Shown here: positions 16,090 through 25,066 of the stretch, piece after piece | Layout: each line of letters opens with the position of its first letter | How positions within the stretch are numbered: the first letter of the stretch is position 1 | Assembly (NCBI GenBank): GCA_021846225.1 | Contig: JAJZCG010000006.1 | Span: forward strand, 1 to 48,912 | Direction: 5' to 3' | Source of the DNA: Pseudomonadota bacterium | GTDB lineage: Bacteria; Pseudomonadota; Alphaproteobacteria; Acetobacterales; Acetobacteraceae | DNA: 48,912 nucleotides | Notes under the pieces: model-generated | The model's database searches: none | The model's input: only the letters and a program-made list of their open reading frames with translations | What the model was told of the DNA's origin: nothing | Made by a program: the position numbers and the translations under genes

Positions 16090-16844
16090 CAGGGCGGCAG
16101 CACGAAACTGTTCGCCAGCGTGCCCAGCACCAGCACCCAGCCATGAATCGAGACGAACATCAGCAGCTTTAGCGGCAATGAGATCAGCGTCGGCGAAACC
16201 ATGATCATGCCAAGCGACATCAACACCGATGCCACCGCCAGATCGATCAGCACAAAGGGCACATAAATCAGAAAACTGATCTGGAACGCCGTCTCCAGCT
16301 CCGATGTCGCGAACGCCGGCACCAATACCGTCATCGGCACATCCTTCGGCGTTGCATAATGTCCGCCGCTCAAATCCACGAACAAATGCAGCGGCGCCTT
16401 GCGCGTCTGCGCCAGCATGAAATCCTGCTCAGGCCCCTTCGCCGCCGCCACCGCCTGATTGAAACTGATCTGCCCGGCCAGATACGGGTCAATCGCCAGG
16501 GTCTGCTCCTGTTGTATCACTCCGCGCATCACAAACACGGTCAGCGCCAGCGCCAGCGCCGACAACACCATGTTCGGCGGCGTTGTCTGCAATCCCATCG
16601 CCTGGCGCATCACCGATAATACAATGATAATCCGCGTAAAACCGGTCATCAGCAGCAATATGCCCGGCAAGAAGGCCAGGCCGGTAATCACCAGCAGCGT
16701 CTGCACATCCAGCGAGTAGGAGGCGCCGCCGCTGCCCGTCACCTCTTTCATCAGCGTAAGCCCGGCCGGCATTGCCGCATGCGCCGGCGCGGCGGCCAGA
16801 GCGAGGGCCAGAGCGAGGGCCAAGGCGAAGAGCCCTCTATTCAT
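16089..16844 (-). CDS. fliP: Flagellar export gate protein FliP
   Basis: The protein has 251 residues from ATG 16844; a TTG at 16862 would add six residues. It has an N-terminal signal peptide with an unusual Leu-Ala repeat ending PAHAAMPAG, then the FliP core. TLLVITGLAFLPGILLLMTG and FTRIIIVLSVMRQAMGLQ are followed by PPNMVLSALALALT, a periplasmic segment with PEQDFMLAQTRK, and C-terminal DLAVASVLMSLGMIMVSP. It is the ring former of the export gate. The start overlaps fliO by eight bases. The signal-peptide DNA is a 12-base tandem repeat. Confidence 0.96.
   Translation of the reverse strand: MNRGLFALALALALALAAAPAHAAMPAGLTLMKEVTGSGGASYSLDVQTLLVITGLAFLPGILLLMTGFTRIIIVLSVMRQAMGLQTTPPNMVLSALALALTVFVMRGVIQQEQTLAIDPYLAGQISFNQAVAAAKGPEQDFMLAQTRKAPLHLFVDLSGGHYATPKDVPMTVLVPAFATSELETAFQISFLIYVPFVLIDLAVASVLMSLGMIMVSPTLISLPLKLLMFVSIHGWVLVLGTLANSFVLPP
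16794..16829. repeat. 12-base tandem repeat in the FliP signal peptide
   Basis: GGCCAGAGCGAG occurs at 16794-16805 and 16806-16817, with a third, degenerate copy at 16818-16829. On the coding strand each unit adds a Leu-Ala-Leu-Ala block to the hydrophobic core of the signal peptide. Unit gain or loss keeps the frame and changes core length by four residues. Confidence 0.8.
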
Positions 16845-17112
16845 GCCCGTCAATCCGGCCAATGGTCGAGATTCCCCCGCGGCTGACGCCGAGCAGAAAC
16901 CTGTGCCCCTCCACCTCGGCGATCACCAGCGTATTCTGCCCGCCCAGACCACGCACGGCGGCAATATGAATGGGTGACTGCCCCACGGCCCGCCGCCCCC
17001 ACGCCGTGCCGCGCAACCGGCGCAACAGAAACGTGGCGCCCAGCAGCACACCAAAAATCACGCTGATCGAAAGCAGCGATGATGCCACGAGCTGAACACC
17101 AGGACTTTCCAA
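16837..17112 (-). CDS. fliO: Flagellar biosynthesis protein FliO
   Basis: The protein has 91 residues if started at TTG 17112 (four bases after the fliL stop, with AGGG just upstream); GTG 17088 is an alternative. One membrane helix (LVASSLLSISVIFGVLLGATFL) is followed by a short basic stretch (RRLRG) and a cytosolic domain. That domain has IHIAAVRGLGGQNTLVIAEVEGHRFLLGVS-type beta strands, the FliO signature. It assists FliP ring assembly. It is short but complete for the family's minimal form. Confidence 0.88.
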   Translation of the reverse strand: MESPGVQLVASSLLSISVIFGVLLGATFLLRRLRGTAWGRRAVGQSPIHIAAVRGLGGQNTLVIAEVEGHRFLLGVSRGGISTIGRIDGHE

Positions 17113-17116
17113 CGCC

Positions 17117-17587
17117 CTAGTCCTGCACGACAAGGTTAGTGATATACGCGGCAGTGAACGGATTCGCGGGCTTAAAATCCGTGTTTTTTTCGAGCACCTG
17201 ATTTGAGATCGCAAGGCAGTTCGCCGCAAGCTTCGTCCGGGTCGCCGGGTCCTGCAACGTTTTCTGCGTCTCGTTCATCACCAGGTTGATGACATCTGCC
17301 TTGACGATCGGCAGCAGCGAGGTGAAAGCCGTCACCGCGTCAGGGTCGGTGGTCGCGAACTGAATTCCAAACTGCACATAGGAGGTCGCGGGCTGCCCCA
17401 CATCGGCGGGGATGCTCACAACCACATTATCAAGCTCCGCGAACAGAAGCGGCTTGGGTGGCACAACCTGTTTCACGTCAGCCGTCTTGCTCTTTCCGTG
17501 GTGCAGAAAAATCACCGCCCCGCCAATCCCCCCGCCGAGCACCACGAGCGCGATGCCGCCGAAGATCAGAATTTTCTTGAGGTTCAT
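17117..17587 (-). CDS. fliL: Flagellar basal-body protein FliL
   Basis: The protein has 156 residues: a short cytosolic start, one membrane helix (ILIFGGIALVVLGGGIGGAV), then a periplasmic domain. It has the family's VVPPKPLLFAELDNVVVSIP, a SYVQFGIQFATTDP segment and an IVKADVINLVMNE segment. FliL surrounds the stator and supports torque. Its gene is separated from motA/motB here and sits between flgK and fliO, 24 bases after flgK. Confidence 0.93.
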   Translation of the reverse strand: MNLKKILIFGGIALVVLGGGIGGAVIFLHHGKSKTADVKQVVPPKPLLFAELDNVVVSIPADVGQPATSYVQFGIQFATTDPDAVTAFTSLLPIVKADVINLVMNETQKTLQDPATRTKLAANCLAISNQVLEKNTDFKPANPFTAAYITNLVVQD

Positions 17588-17611
17588 GGAATCTCCAGCG
17601 AATATATAAAA

Positions 17612-19540
17612 TTAAACCGCGGTCAGCAGCGATTCGAACATCGTATGCGCGGCGCTGATCGCCTGCGCCGCTGCCTGATACGCCTGTTGGTAATTGGTCA
17701 GCGTCACCGCCTGCTGGTCCGTGCTCACGCCCGCCACCGTCTGCAAATTCGCCGTCGCGGTGGTCACCTGTCCGGCTGTCGCGGTGCTCAGCTGCTGCGC
17801 CGCCTGTGCATTGGCGCCGAGCGAGGTGCCGAACCCCACAACGGCCTGTTGCATTGTGTCTGATGCGGTGGTGCCGGCGGCGGTCCATTGCGCGGCCATG
17901 CGCGTGGCATTGCTGCCGCTGTTGCTGCCCCCTGGCGTTAGCGTGAGCGTATCGCCCGCTGCCGGAGTCCCGCTTATCGGCAATTGCCAATACTGCCCCG
18001 AAGCCGCCCCCGCCGGATACGCGATCGCCAGCACCCTCCCCGTGCTTCCCAGCGTTCCACTGGCAATTGCCGTGCCCGGGCTTGCTGCGGTTGCTACCGT
18101 ATAAGCCGTGGCGGAAGTAAAATTCACCTGCAAGTTCTGCCCGAAATAGCTTGCGGGAATCACTGCGGCGCCGCTCGCGGGCGTGCTGCTTACCGTATCA
18201 ACCCCGGCGCTCACATTGCCGCCATTGCTGTTCAGTATCGCGCCATTGCTCTGCAAAACCCCAGGCGTCGCCGCATACGGGTCCGCCGCGGCAATAGCAT
18301 TCGGGGTGGTGGCGCTCACCGCAATTCCGCTTGCCGCATTCGGCGCGGGGTTGAGTATGAACTTGTCGCCGTTAGCCGGTGTCCCGCTGATCGCAAGCGT
18401 CATCCCGGCAAAACCTGGCGGCGTGCCGGTTGGTGTAAAGCTCTGCCCGCTCGCCTGGTTCGTCGCGGTCCAGGCGCCACCGCTGTAGCTCAGCAAAAAC
18501 GGCCCACCGTCAATCGGCAACGCGCTGGCGTTGCTAATCTGCGCCGTTATGCTGGCGCTGCCCGTATTGGCGGGGTTCGCGGTCACGCTCGGTGCCGGCA
18601 CGGAGAATAACGCGCCTCCCTGCGTGCCCGCCGGGGTCAATCCCTGCGCCTGCGCCACGTTCACCGTATTGGAAAAAATTGCCGCAATGGCGCCGAGGCT
18701 CTGCAACGCCGCGCCACCAGCCTGATACGTATTGAGACTCGCGCCAATCGCGCCATCGGCCGCGTTCGCACTCACCTGGGTATTGCTGTTTCCCGCGGTC
18801 AGGCTTGGAACCGGCGTGCTATTGTTCACTTGAAGATTCTGCGCCCCGCTTTGGTCGAGCAGCACGGTTCCGCCGGTTGTCACAATCACCGAACCATTCG
18901 CCTGCGGCAGCGCATTCACCGAAATCAAGCTGGAGAGCGAGTTCAGCGCCGCCTGCTGCTGGTCAAGCAGGCTGGGGCTGTTGGGAGCGCTGATCAGGCT
19001 TTTGTTGATAACCGCCAACTGCCCCAGCAGATTGTTCGCCGAGGTCACGCTCTGCTGCAACACCGCCCCCGCGCCACTCACCGCACCGTTGATAACCCCG
19101 GCAGCGCTCTGGAAAGATCCAACAACCGTCTGTGCATCGCCCAGAACCGTCTGGCGCTGTGCCGCGCTGGCCGGGCTGGCGGCCAGTGTACTTATATCCT
19201 GAAAAAACTGGTTGATGGATGTCTGCACATTGCCGTTATTGGTCAGCGCGTTGGAAATCGCGGTGAGTGAAGATGCTTGGTTGCTTGCCGCCTGCGAGGC
19301 GCTGTTGGCCGTGCGCAGCAGCCCGGCGGCAAACCCGCTGGCGGCGCGCAATATCTGCGGCGCCTGCACGCCGTTCCCCGGCTGCCCCGGGGTGCTAACA
19401 GAGGTGGTGGAATTTACGGTCTCCGCCGTATACCCTGGGGTCGTCACATTCGCCAGATTGTTGGAAACAGTGCTGATCCCGGCTTCAAATAATTTCAGCC
19501 CGCTCAGCGCCGTGTTCATCGCGCCGGTAATTCCGCTCAT
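17612..19540 (-). CDS. flgK: Hook-filament junction protein FlgK (HAP1)
   Basis: The protein has 642 residues. The N-terminal MNTALSGLKLFEAGISTVSN followed by NLANVTTPGYTAE is the rod/hook/HAP start motif; the C-terminal segment with VSTDQQAVTLTNYQQAYQAA is the matching helix. The large middle is low in charge and rich in Ala, Gly, Ser, Thr and Asn, with repeated FxLNPAPN and LTLTPGGS-like strands. The start overlaps the flgJ stop by four bases. It is exported and caps the hook before FlgL; its partner flgL is on the other arm at 40866. Confidence 0.95.
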   Translation of the reverse strand: MSGITGAMNTALSGLKLFEAGISTVSNNLANVTTPGYTAETVNSTTSVSTPGQPGNGVQAPQILRAASGFAAGLLRTANSASQAASNQASSLTAISNALTNNGNVQTSINQFFQDISTLAASPASAAQRQTVLGDAQTVVGSFQSAAGVINGAVSGAGAVLQQSVTSANNLLGQLAVINKSLISAPNSPSLLDQQQAALNSLSSLISVNALPQANGSVIVTTGGTVLLDQSGAQNLQVNNSTPVPSLTAGNSNTQVSANAADGAIGASLNTYQAGGAALQSLGAIAAIFSNTVNVAQAQGLTPAGTQGGALFSVPAPSVTANPANTGSASITAQISNASALPIDGGPFLLSYSGGAWTATNQASGQSFTPTGTPPGFAGMTLAISGTPANGDKFILNPAPNAASGIAVSATTPNAIAAADPYAATPGVLQSNGAILNSNGGNVSAGVDTVSSTPASGAAVIPASYFGQNLQVNFTSATAYTVATAASPGTAIASGTLGSTGRVLAIAYPAGAASGQYWQLPISGTPAAGDTLTLTPGGSNSGSNATRMAAQWTAAGTTASDTMQQAVVGFGTSLGANAQAAQQLSTATAGQVTTATANLQTVAGVSTDQQAVTLTNYQQAYQAAAQAISAAHTMFESLLTAV

Positions 19541-20427
19541 AACGCACCTGCCTTGCTCTGCTCTGGCGGCGCATTCCCCGCGCCCTGGGTGGCCCCGCCG
19601 ACTGCCTGTAACACCTGCGCCATCAACGGAGATTGCGAAATACTAACGATTTTCGCCGCATAATTCGTATCCGTCGCATAGCCGTCATGTTGCAGCGCCC
19701 CGGCAAATCCGGCCACGGTATTCTGCCCCACCGCAGCCTGAAACCCCGATTGTATCTGGCCGACATAATCCGAAATACTGGCGCTCAGGCTTGGATAATC
19801 ACGAAACGCGGAAGTCTGGGGCACCAGCACGCCGTCCACCATCTCATGCGTCGCCCGGCTGGTTCCCGTCTCGCCGTCCACGGCCTTTATCCCGAACAGA
19901 TTATGCCCCGGCGCGGCCGCCCCCCAGCCGGTTTCCAGCGCGCTCTGCGCCAGCAGCGCCACCGGCGGCACGCCAAGCTGCTGCGCCGCGGCCTGAATCT
20001 GCGGCCATACGGCCTTGGCAAAACTCTTTGCCTGGCTGAGCAAGTCTCCGGCCTGGCGGGTCTGCGCGGGAGCCGCCTGTGCGGCCTCCGGCATCGCCTG
20101 TATGTAGGGTGTGGCGGCTGTCACCGGCAGCGCGGGCATCGTCCCCGGCGCGCTGCTCCCGCCGCCGCCCACCTGGCGCGCCGCCGCCGCCGCCAGCGCG
20201 CTATCATATTTGCCAAAATCATTCTGCGCGACATTCCAAAGAAACATGCTCTGGAAATTATCACCCCCGGTCCCGAGCGTGTCTGCGCTCATTCCGCTCT
20301 TGTTCAATTCCGAGAGCATCTCATACCAAAGCATCCCGGTCATATGCTTCACAGCCGCACTCAGCCCCGGCTTCGGCGTGGTGGTGTTCAGGTTGCTTTG
20401 CCCGAGGTTTGTTACCAGCGCCATCAT
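19537..20427 (-). CDS. flgJ: FlgJ, rod-cap protein fused to a peptidoglycan hydrolase
   Basis: The protein has 296 residues. The N-terminal rod-cap part (about 22-80: AVKHMTGMLWYEMLSELNKS, FQSMFLWNVAQND) is followed by a Pro/Ala linker (90-125). A glucosaminidase-type domain follows from about 130: FAKAVWPQIQAAAQQLGVPP, ALLAQSALETGWG with the candidate catalytic Glu, NLFGIKA, and a SAFRDYPSLSASISDYV segment. Two-domain FlgJ is common in gamma- and betaproteobacteria, whereas many alphaproteobacteria have only the rod-cap part. The start overlaps flgI by four bases. It clears peptidoglycan for rod growth. Confidence 0.93.
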   Translation of the reverse strand: MMALVTNLGQSNLNTTTPKPGLSAAVKHMTGMLWYEMLSELNKSGMSADTLGTGGDNFQSMFLWNVAQNDFGKYDSALAAAAARQVGGGGSSAPGTMPALPVTAATPYIQAMPEAAQAAPAQTRQAGDLLSQAKSFAKAVWPQIQAAAQQLGVPPVALLAQSALETGWGAAAPGHNLFGIKAVDGETGTSRATHEMVDGVLVPQTSAFRDYPSLSASISDYVGQIQSGFQAAVGQNTVAGFAGALQHDGYATDTNYAAKIVSISQSPLMAQVLQAVGGATQGAGNAPPEQSKAGAL

Positions 20428-21533
20428 ATCACCTTGATCGTGCCGTTGATCGCACCGGCCTGCTTGAGCGCCTCGATGATCGCGATCAGATCCGAGGGTG
20501 TTGCCCCCACCGCGTTCAGTGCGGCGGCCACATCCTGCAAGGTCGCCGCGCGCGGCAGGTTGATAACATCGGCCTTCGGCTGCTTGGCGCTCACCGCGGT
20601 ATTCTGCACCGCCACGGTGGAGCCGTTGCTGAGCGGCCCCGGCTGGCTCACTCCGGTGTTGGTCTGGATGTTCACGGTCAAATCGCCATGGCTCACCACT
20701 GCCGGCCCCAGCGTCACCCCGGCATTCATCACAATCGTGCCGCTCTGCGCATCCACGATGATCGTGGGCGCCTGCGCCGGCGGCGTAATCGGCAGTGAGA
20801 GCACCCCGGCCATGAAGCGCATCGGGTCTCGCCCCTGCGCGGCCAGTTCAATCTCTCCCGGCGAGGTTGCATTCGCCGACCCGCTGCCATAGCGGGCGTT
20901 AATCACATCGGTAATCTGCTGCGCGGTCTGGAAACTCGGCGTATCCAGCAGCAGCGCGCTCATGCCGTTAATGTTGTAATTCGCCGGGATTGTATTGGCC
21001 AAAATCGCCCCGCCCGGCAGCGATCCCACCGTCGGCACATTCACGCTGGTCGAGGTTCCCCCCGCGCTGCTGGCAAAACCGCTCACCAGCAATGGCCCCT
21101 GCGCCTGCGCGTAGACAACGCCGTTGCCGCCGCGCATCGGCGTGGGCAACAAAACGCCGCCCGCGAGCGAGGCCGCATTGCCCACCGCTGAAACCGTGAC
21201 ATCAACCCGCTGCCCCGCATGCGCAAACGCTGGCACCTCGGCCGTCACCATCACCGAGGCCACGTCGTTGGGCTGCATGGAGGTCACATTCGGCAAAGAT
21301 ATTCCCATGTTGCGCAGCATGTTGAGGATGGATTGCTGCGTGTAAGGCACCTCCGTTGTCTGGTCGCCCGTTCCTGGCAGCCCCACCACCAGCCCATAGC
21401 CGTAAAGCTGATTGGTCGGTGCGCCCGCAACCGTCACCAACTGGTCAATCGTCGTGCTGTCAGCTCGCGCCACCACCGCGCAAAACAGCGCCAGCATCAG
21501 CCCAAAGCCGAATTTCCGCCCCGCGCGGCTCAA
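20424..21533 (-). CDS. flgI: Flagellar P-ring protein FlgI
   Basis: The protein has 369 residues if started at TTG 21533, which overlaps the flgH stop as TTGA; the frame is open to 21569. The TTG start gives a clean signal peptide (RAGRKFGFGLMLALFCAVV with cleavage after ARA). Conserved FlgI features are YGYGLVVGLPGTGDQ, TQQSILNMLRNMGI, NVASVMVTAEVPAFA-like sequence, the C-terminal half motif LDVIN/ADVINLPRAATLQDVA and VGATPSDLIAIIEALKQAGAI. It forms the periplasmic ring around the rod. FlgA, its chaperone, is encoded on the opposite arm. Confidence 0.94.
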   Translation of the reverse strand: MSRAGRKFGFGLMLALFCAVVARADSTTIDQLVTVAGAPTNQLYGYGLVVGLPGTGDQTTEVPYTQQSILNMLRNMGISLPNVTSMQPNDVASVMVTAEVPAFAHAGQRVDVTVSAVGNAASLAGGVLLPTPMRGGNGVVYAQAQGPLLVSGFASSAGGTSTSVNVPTVGSLPGGAILANTIPANYNINGMSALLLDTPSFQTAQQITDVINARYGSGSANATSPGEIELAAQGRDPMRFMAGVLSLPITPPAQAPTIIVDAQSGTIVMNAGVTLGPAVVSHGDLTVNIQTNTGVSQPGPLSNGSTVAVQNTAVSAKQPKADVINLPRAATLQDVAAALNAVGATPSDLIAIIEALKQAGAINGTIKVI

Positions 21534-22234
21534 AACGGCGAGACCTTGGTGAGAATCTGCTGTAGCCAAGGCACCTGATGCGCGCCATTAATCGGCCCAT
21601 TGCCGACATACTGCACATTCATATCCGCCACGTTATTGGAGCTGATGGTGGTGTTGGCTGCGATATCATCCGGGCTGGCATAGCCGGTCACCACAATACT
21701 GGTGACGTTGCCGTTGATATTCACATTCGTCCGCCCCGCCAGCGCCAGCGTGCCGTTGGGGTCCACATGCGTTATCACCGCCTCAACCTGGCCGGAGATA
21801 TTGTCAGAGGCCGCCGCCGTTCCCGCGCCGGTATATTGCTGGTCAGAGGTCGCGCCGACCGAAGGCGAAAACGCGCTGCCGTTCAAATGCCCGAAGCTGA
21901 GCGGCACACCCATGAAGCTGGTCAGCGCATCGTTCAGCGTCCCAGTGCGCTTTAACGCGGCGTTATCCGTATTATCCGCCGTCGCGCTGGTCACGATGTT
22001 GATCGTCACCAGATCCCCCGGCCGCCAGTCCCGCCGCGGCTCATAGAGCGAGCCGGACGTGGAGGCGGGAAACACCGAACCATCCATGGCCGCCTGCTGC
22101 GGCTCCACATTGATGGGAAACGCCGCCGGCTCCACCAGCGCCGCCGCCGTGGGCGGTTTGGTGGCGCAGCCCGGCAACGCGTACAGCCCCGCCAGCACAA
22201 CGCCCCGCCCGAACATGCCGGCCACCCGCCTCAT
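21530..22234 (-). CDS. flgH: Flagellar L-ring lipoprotein FlgH
   Basis: The protein has 234 residues. It begins with a lipoprotein signal ending LYALPGC (Cys23), then the mature chain with SLYEPRRDWRPGDLVTINIV and SATADNTDNAALKRTG, ending MNVQYVGNGPINGAHQVPWLQQ. These are standard FlgH blocks. It forms the outer-membrane ring around the rod, so the host has an outer membrane. Start and stop both overlap their neighbours (flgG, flgI) by four bases. Confidence 0.95.
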   Translation of the reverse strand: MRRVAGMFGRGVVLAGLYALPGCATKPPTAAALVEPAAFPINVEPQQAAMDGSVFPASTSGSLYEPRRDWRPGDLVTINIVTSATADNTDNAALKRTGTLNDALTSFMGVPLSFGHLNGSAFSPSVGATSDQQYTGAGTAAASDNISGQVEAVITHVDPNGTLALAGRTNVNINGNVTSIVVTGYASPDDIAANTTISSNNVADMNVQYVGNGPINGAHQVPWLQQILTKVSPF

Positions 22235-23025
22235 GCGCCCGCGGCAGCCTGGGCCAGATAGTTGAGCTGGTTGTCAATGGCTGATGCCGCCTGTGTGCCA
22301 AGCTGATAAGCCCGCTCGGCGGAGATCATGTTCACCATCGCCTGCACCACATCCACATTGGAGGACTCCAGATAACTCTGGTTCACCGAGCCCAGCCCGT
22401 TGCTCTGCGGCGCCCCGGCAATCGCCGTGCCGCTTGATGTCGTGTTGGCGAACAAATTTCCGCCCAAAGGCTGCAACCCCTGCGGATTGACAAAAGTTGC
22501 CAGCTGAATCTGCCCGACCTGCGTCGCGGCGGAAGACCCGGGCGTGGTGATGGAAACCGTCCCATCCGTGCCGATGGTCACGCTCGTCGCATTTGCTGGA
22601 ATGGTGACGTTCGGCAGAACCTGATACCCGCTGGAATTCACCAGCTGGCCGTTCTGGTTCAACTGGAACGAGCCATCGCGCGTATATGCCGTCTGGCCAT
22701 TTGGCTGCAAAATCTGAAAATACCCGTTGCCGTTGATCGCCAGATCCAGCGGATTGCCCGTGCTGGTCAGCGTTCCCTGCGTCAGCGTATCCTTGATGGA
22801 CGCCACCTTCACCCCGGTGCCAACTTCCAGCCCGGATGGATAAACCGTCGTCCCGGTGGAATTCGCCCCCGGCTGAATCCCGTCTTGATACAGCAACGAC
22901 TGAAACTCAGGCGTCTCCGACTTGAAGCCGGTGGTATTCACGTTCGAGAGGTTATCCGCGATCGTGTTCATCATCATCTGACTGGCCTGCAGCCCCGTCG
23001 CGATGGTATCGAGTGCATGGTTCAT
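22231..23025 (-). CDS. flgG: Distal rod protein FlgG
   Basis: The protein has 264 residues from ATG 23025 (the open frame to 23115 has poor starts). The N-terminus TIATGLQASQMMMNTIADNL followed by SNVNTTGFKSE is the rod-protein motif. Next come the FlgG signature GTGVKVASIKDTLTQGTL and LDLAINGNGYFQI, and the C-terminal helix VVQAMVNMISAERAYQLG. It is full length. A gap of 67 bases separates it from flgF, the largest within this operon, and could hold an internal signal. Confidence 0.96.
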   Translation of the reverse strand: MNHALDTIATGLQASQMMMNTIADNLSNVNTTGFKSETPEFQSLLYQDGIQPGANSTGTTVYPSGLEVGTGVKVASIKDTLTQGTLTSTGNPLDLAINGNGYFQILQPNGQTAYTRDGSFQLNQNGQLVNSSGYQVLPNVTIPANATSVTIGTDGTVSITTPGSSAATQVGQIQLATFVNPQGLQPLGGNLFANTTSSGTAIAGAPQSNGLGSVNQSYLESSNVDVVQAMVNMISAERAYQLGTQAASAIDNQLNYLAQAAAGA

Positions 23026-23092
23026 CGGTCTGCTCCGCTGGCCTGCCACATAATCATGGCTCCGCCGGTTAAGTGATTTGCCGCCACGGCCC

Positions 23093-23836
23093 TCACCCCT
23101 GCGCCACCAGCGCATTAAGGTCCGACGCGCTGCCGCCCTGGGATTTCATCAGATCCGTCTGCGTCTGATACGAGCGGCTGTCCGCGATCAACTGCATCAT
23201 GCTCTGGATCGAATTGACATTGCTGCCGTTCAGATAGCCCTGATGCAGCGAACCATTGGTGGCGGCGGTCAGCGTCACCCCCGACGGCGGGCTATAAAGC
23301 GTCCCGCTCAGCGGTGTCAGCGTCCCCGCCGGGGTACCCACCAGGTTTATCTGCCCATAAACCTGCGCCGGCCCGCCGGGTGAACTCGCGGGCACGCCCG
23401 AGACAGTACCATCCGTGCCGATTTCCAGCTTGGCCAGGCTCGGCAGGCTAATCGGCTGTCCCCCCACGCCCAACACCGGGTTTCCGGCCGAATCGGTCAA
23501 TATCCCGGCGCTGGAGAGGCTGAGCGAGCCATTGCGCGTTAACGCCGGGCCGCTGCCCGTCTGCACCTCCAGCCATGCATTCCCGCCAAGCGCCACGTTC
23601 ATCGGGTCGCCGGTATGGTGCAAGCTGCCCTGCGTCAGGCTTGGCCCTGGCGTCAGCACCACGGCATCCGCCCCGGTGGGGGCATTGCTGCCCTGGTAAT
23701 TGGCCGCCTCCGTCATCGCCTGCACGGCGGCGTAGCCGGGCGTCTGCTGGTTGGCGAGGTTGGCCGAAAGCGCCTGCATCTGCGCGTTAATCGCCTGCAG
23801 CCCCGCCATGCTGGTGTAGAGAGATGGACCGGCCAT
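23093..23836 (-). CDS. flgF: Proximal rod protein FlgF
   Basis: The protein has 247 residues. The N-terminus SLYTSMAGLQAINAQMQALSANLANQQTPGY matches the rod motif, with NVALGGNAWLEVQ and the C-terminal NVNSIQSMMQLIADSRSYQT. Its order between flgE and flgG fits FlgF. It starts three bases after the flgE stop. It is complete, somewhat degenerate in the middle compared with FlgG. Confidence 0.92.
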   Translation of the reverse strand: MAGPSLYTSMAGLQAINAQMQALSANLANQQTPGYAAVQAMTEAANYQGSNAPTGADAVVLTPGPSLTQGSLHHTGDPMNVALGGNAWLEVQTGSGPALTRNGSLSLSSAGILTDSAGNPVLGVGGQPISLPSLAKLEIGTDGTVSGVPASSPGGPAQVYGQINLVGTPAGTLTPLSGTLYSPPSGVTLTAATNGSLHQGYLNGSNVNSIQSMMQLIADSRSYQTQTDLMKSQGGSASDLNALVAQG

Positions 23837-23839
23837 GGC

Positions 23840-25066
23840 TTAAATCTGCACCAGCCGCTGGCTGTCCTGCTGCTCGGTCTGAATCACCGATGTATTCGCC
23901 TGATACGCCTGCTGGTACTGGATCAGCGACACCAGCAGCGAGGAGGTAGACGCATTGGACGCCTCCAGATTTCCCCCGCTCAGCGTCCCCGCCAGCCCCG
24001 CGCCGGGTGTGCCGACAACCGGCTGCCCGGAGGTTGCCGATGCCGAGAACAGATTCCCCGTAATCGGCGTCAGCCCTTCCTGGTTTATGAAATTCGCCAG
24101 CGCCAGCGAACCGGAGCTTACTGTCTGCCCGTTGGTATAGGTTGACTGCACCGCCCCGTTCGCCGCCAGCGTGGAACCGCTGTAGCTGCCGGGCGCGTAG
24201 CCGTTATTGGTGATCCCGGCCACCGAAAAACTCTGCGCCGCCAGCGTGGTGCCGGTCAGGTTAAAGTTAATCGCCGAGTTCGCCGCGCCATTTCCCCAGC
24301 TCACATTCAGCGTCGCCGGACTGCCGCTGCTCAGCGCCCCGGCCGAGGTAAAATTCAGCGTGGTCAGCGTCTGCGGCGTTCCGGCATTGGTGCCATTGGC
24401 AAGCTGCGGCTGCGCGTACACGGTCCAGCTGGGCACCGCGCCAGCCGTTGCCGCCGGATTTTGTGCGAAATACAGCCCGATCCGGTTGGCATTGCCCAGC
24501 GAGTCATAACTCACCACCGAAGTTGATTGGTCGTAGGAAGCTGTGTTGCTGGCGCTGAAGGCCGTTCCCGCGGGAATCACCGGATCGCCTGAGTTCAAAT
24601 TCAGCGTCAAGCCCAGATTGCTCGTGGGATTCGCCCCCATGGACCCGGTGTTGATCGTAATCGGCCCTAGCGTGCTGCCCAGCGCGCCGCTGGCGGTCTG
24701 CGTATAGCCCAGCACATTCGAGCCGCTGGCGGTTACCAGCTGGCCCGAGGCATTGAGCTGAAACGCGCCGTCGCGGGTATATTGCTGCGAGCCGTTCGAC
24801 TGCACCACGAAATACCCGTTGCCCTGAATCGCCGCGTTCAGCGGATTGCCGGTCGCGGTCAGCGCCCCTTGCGTCAGGTCCGATGATATTCCCTCCAGCG
24901 CCGTGCCGATCCCCGGCACCTTGCCCGCGCCGGCCGGATAAATATCCTGGAACAACGCCGTCTGGCTTTTAAACGCCGTGGTGCTGGCATTGGCCAGATC
25001 GTTGGAGACGGTATTCAGGCCCGTCTGCGCGCCGTTCAGGCCAGATAGGGCGGTTTGCATTGTCAT
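23840..25066 (-). CDS. flgE: Flagellar hook protein FlgE
   Basis: The protein has 408 residues. The start MTMQTALSGLNGAQTGLNTV followed by SNDLANASTTAFKS is canonical, then FQDIYPAGAGKVPGIGTAL, LNAAIQGNGYFVV, a Ser/Thr/Asn-rich exposed domain with YDSLGNANRIGLYF, and the C-terminal SLLVSLIQYQQAYQAN. It polymerises into the hook once FlgD caps the rod. The start overlaps flgD by four bases. Confidence 0.95.
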   Translation of the reverse strand: MTMQTALSGLNGAQTGLNTVSNDLANASTTAFKSQTALFQDIYPAGAGKVPGIGTALEGISSDLTQGALTATGNPLNAAIQGNGYFVVQSNGSQQYTRDGAFQLNASGQLVTASGSNVLGYTQTASGALGSTLGPITINTGSMGANPTSNLGLTLNLNSGDPVIPAGTAFSASNTASYDQSTSVVSYDSLGNANRIGLYFAQNPAATAGAVPSWTVYAQPQLANGTNAGTPQTLTTLNFTSAGALSSGSPATLNVSWGNGAANSAINFNLTGTTLAAQSFSVAGITNNGYAPGSYSGSTLAANGAVQSTYTNGQTVSSGSLALANFINQEGLTPITGNLFSASATSGQPVVGTPGAGLAGTLSGGNLEASNASTSSLLVSLIQYQQAYQANTSVIQTEQQDSQRLVQI

